A model generated the notes under the pieces. It worked only from the letters and a program-made list of their open reading frames with translations, was not told where the DNA came from and did no database searches. A stretch of DNA of 5,283 nt from Candidatus Roizmanbacteria bacterium CG_4_9_14_0_8_um_filter_34_12. GTDB lineage: Bacteria > Patescibacteriota > Microgenomatia > UBA1406 > GWC2-37-13. The position numbers and the translations under genes are program-made. Positions 4,531 through 5,283 of the stretch are shown here, one piece after another. Each line of letters begins with the position of its first letter. Position 1 is the stretch's first letter. The stretch is taken from positions 1 to 5,283 of the forward strand of contig PFTH01000231.1 of NCBI GenBank assembly GCA_002789465.1, in the 5' to 3' direction.

Positions 4531-4532
4531 TG

Positions 4533-4591
4533 AACCGACCATCGGACTCGAACTTGCCTGCCGGCAGGCAGCCGATAACCTATTATTTACC
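4533..4591 (-). pseudogene. 3'-half remnant of a tRNA-Thr(GGT) with an insertion between T-stem and T-loop
   Basis: Read on the minus strand from 4591, the order fits canonical tRNA numbering: anticodon-like GGT, AA, stem half ATAAT, five-base variable loop AGGTT, T-stem half ATCGG, then 19 extra bases, T-loop TTCGAGT, T-stem half CCGAT (perfect complement of ATCGG), acceptor half GGTCGGT, discriminator T, then CA. Without the insertion the distance from anticodon to T54 is exactly the usual 20 bases. The stretch resembles the same part of the neighbouring tRNA-Thr(TGT) (GTAAACAATAGGT against GTAAATAATAGGT), and both have discriminator T. No matching 5' half is present: only 29 bases separate it from the upstream tRNA, no ACCGACC-like acceptor strand exists, and the 5' anticodon stem does not pair. 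It cannot make a standard tRNA from this locus alone. Confidence 0.6.
4555..4570. repeat. 16-bp perfect palindrome TGCCTGCCGGCAGGCA
   Basis: This GC-rich palindrome makes up most of the 19-base insertion (4553-4571) in the tRNA remnant. It stands out from the AT-rich surroundings. I associate similar palindromes with dispersed intergenic repeats in CPR genomes, but I cannot count copies from this window. Confidence 0.7.
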
Positions 4592-4620
4592 CAGTACCAT
4601 TTAGCTTTTTGCTATTTATG

Positions 4621-4692
4621 AGCCTGGAAGGAGATTTGAACTCCTGACCTATTGTTTACAAAACAATTGCTCTACCGCTGAGCTATCCAGGC
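4621..4692 (-). tRNA. tRNA-Thr(TGT)
   Basis: Acceptor GCCTGGA pairs perfectly with TCCAGGC. The D-arm is GCTC-AGCGGTAGA-GC type. Anticodon stem ATTGT/ACAAT closes loop TTTGTAA with anticodon TGT (reads ACA and others). The T-arm is GGAG-TTCAAAT-CTCC. Discriminator is T and CCA is not encoded (CAT follows). It is the first tRNA of the minus-strand cluster and is divergent from the nuclease gene, 40 bases away. Confidence 0.94.
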
Positions 4693-4694
4693 AA

Positions 4695-4724
4695 TTTACT
4701 TGTTATTTTATCAAATGCTATACT
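4695..4724 (+). promoter_or_regulatory. Predicted extended -10 promoter of the SNase-like gene, probably leaderless
   Basis: TTTACT (4695-4700) is followed after 18 bases by TATACT (4719-4724), with TGC directly in front, so the extended -10 TGnTATACT is present. The start site would be near 4731, two bases from ATG at 4733, and no Shine-Dalgarno sequence lies between. The promoter shares the 40-bp gap with the opposite-facing tRNA-Thr promoter. Confidence 0.5.
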
Positions 4725-4732
4725 TTATTTAA

Positions 4733-5283
4733 ATGGCTAGAAAGTTAACGGCTAAATATCTGGAAAAACGAAAAGTCCCAAAAGTTCTGATAGCTGGACT
4801 TATTTTAGCTTCGGTTTTAGGTTGGACCGGCTGGAAAAATCTGGATAAAATAAAAAATTATTATCAAATCCGGCAAATATTTCCAATAAAAACAAAGGCA
4901 GTGATCGTAACTGATGGAGACACATTTACGATTAAAAACGGAATGACAGTTCGACTTCTGGGTATTGACGCACCTAACCGTGGTATATCCGGCTATGATG
5001 AAGCGAAAAACTATCTTTCTTCTTTGATTCTCAACCGCAGTCTTAGTTTTGAATATGACAGGTATCAGGACGATAAATACGGCCGGATTTTAGCCTATGT
5101 CTGGACTGACTGTTTTTCGGAAATAAAGCCCTTTTGCCGTAATAACAAAGGACTGGTTAACGAAATTATGATAAAAAAAGGATTGGCTAAACCAGTTGTT
5201 TACTCCGACCGCGCCAAACTTAAATACCAGGATCTTTTTCTTTCCATAACTCCCCAACCTCCCCAATATCCCAAAAATCCCCA
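4733..5283 (+). CDS. Membrane-anchored staphylococcal-nuclease-like (thermonuclease-family) protein, C-terminus cut by window edge
   Basis: 183 residues are visible. A basic start is followed by one membrane segment (about 18-34, VLIAGLILASVLGWTGW), so the rest is probably anchored outside the membrane. Residues 55-170 form an SNase/OB-fold domain: VTDGDTF (Asp63, the Ca2+ ligand equivalent to Asp21 of staphylococcal nuclease), VRLLGIDAP (Arg74 for Arg35, Asp79 for Asp40), DDKYGRILAYV (Arg118 for Arg87), and NEIMIKKGLAK. The position of catalytic Glu43 is Asn82 (IDAPN instead of IDxPE), and Thr41 is Ala80. Family members degrade DNA or RNA with Ca2+. With Glu43 missing, activity may be reduced or absent, or another residue may substitute (Glu90 is eight residues on). 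An insertion with two cysteines (127 and 135) sits between the last strand and the final helix and could form a disulfide outside the cell. In CPR a surface nuclease would suit scavenging of nucleotides; that is inference. A Pro-rich tail begins near 174. Confidence 0.82.
   Translation, partial: MARKLTAKYLEKRKVPKVLIAGLILASVLGWTGWKNLDKIKNYYQIRQIFPIKTKAVIVTDGDTFTIKNGMTVRLLGIDAPNRGISGYDEAKNYLSSLILNRSLSFEYDRYQDDKYGRILAYVWTDCFSEIKPFCRNNKGLVNEIMIKKGLAKPVVYSDRAKLKYQDLFLSITPQPPQYPKNP

Noticed and set aside
4533..4591. Class II tRNA with a long variable arm
   Set aside because: The bases just before the T-loop (GCAAG) do not pair with CCGAT, while ATCGG before the palindrome pairs perfectly, so the extra bases lie inside the T-arm and not in the variable loop.

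Overview
The window looks like a piece of a small, AT-rich bacterial genome, most likely Candidatus Patescibacteria (CPR), perhaps the Microgenomates side. The evidence is tightly packed short genes, several starts with no Shine-Dalgarno sequence or almost no leader, tRNA genes with and without an encoded CCA end, a 16-bp TGCCTGCCGGCAGGCA palindrome of a kind I associate with these genomes, and a DUF4258-like/DUF2283 pair. UGA and UAA are both used as stops, so the standard bacterial code fits. The lineage is an inference from features, not from a marker gene.

Left part (1-1102, minus strand): a two-gene operon. A 74-aa XRE-type regulator is followed 8 bases later by a large ORF cut by the left edge. 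That ORF has an N-terminal MerR/excisionase-like helix-turn-helix and a candidate PD-(D/E)XK nuclease core. This is the layout of a controller protein plus restriction endonuclease; no methyltransferase is in view. The operon promoter overlaps a 7+7-bp inverted repeat that could be the controller's operator.

Between that promoter and a tRNA-Glu gene (1257-1333, minus) lies a strikingly GC-rich 136-bp block (1109-1244). It is bounded by a perfect 10-bp direct repeat, as expected for an inserted element with a target-site duplication. It carries a textbook G-quadruplex motif and two hairpins built on the same GCGAAGC core. Next to the tRNA is a short 9-bp-period tandem repeat.

Middle (1496-2597, minus): three tightly coupled genes encode a DUF4258-like putative toxin, a DUF2283 putative antitoxin and a DUF6941-like beta-rich protein, in transcription order. 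Junctions are a 4-base ATGA overlap and a 1-base gap. A 12-bp palindrome covers the -10 box of an almost leaderless promoter. From 2576 to 2850 there is no convincing gene. From 2851 to 3655 (plus) an unknown, mostly helical protein of about 267 aa is broken by one frameshift near 2950.

Right part: a PlsC-type acyltransferase (3669-4403, minus) lies downstream of a tRNA cluster on the same strand. The cluster is tRNA-Thr(TGT), then a 3'-half remnant of a second tRNA-Thr(GGT) with a palindromic insertion between T-stem and T-loop, then tRNA-Arg(TCT). Divergent from the cluster, an apparently leaderless gene encodes a membrane-anchored staphylococcal-nuclease-like protein (4733 to the right edge) that lacks the usual catalytic glutamate.
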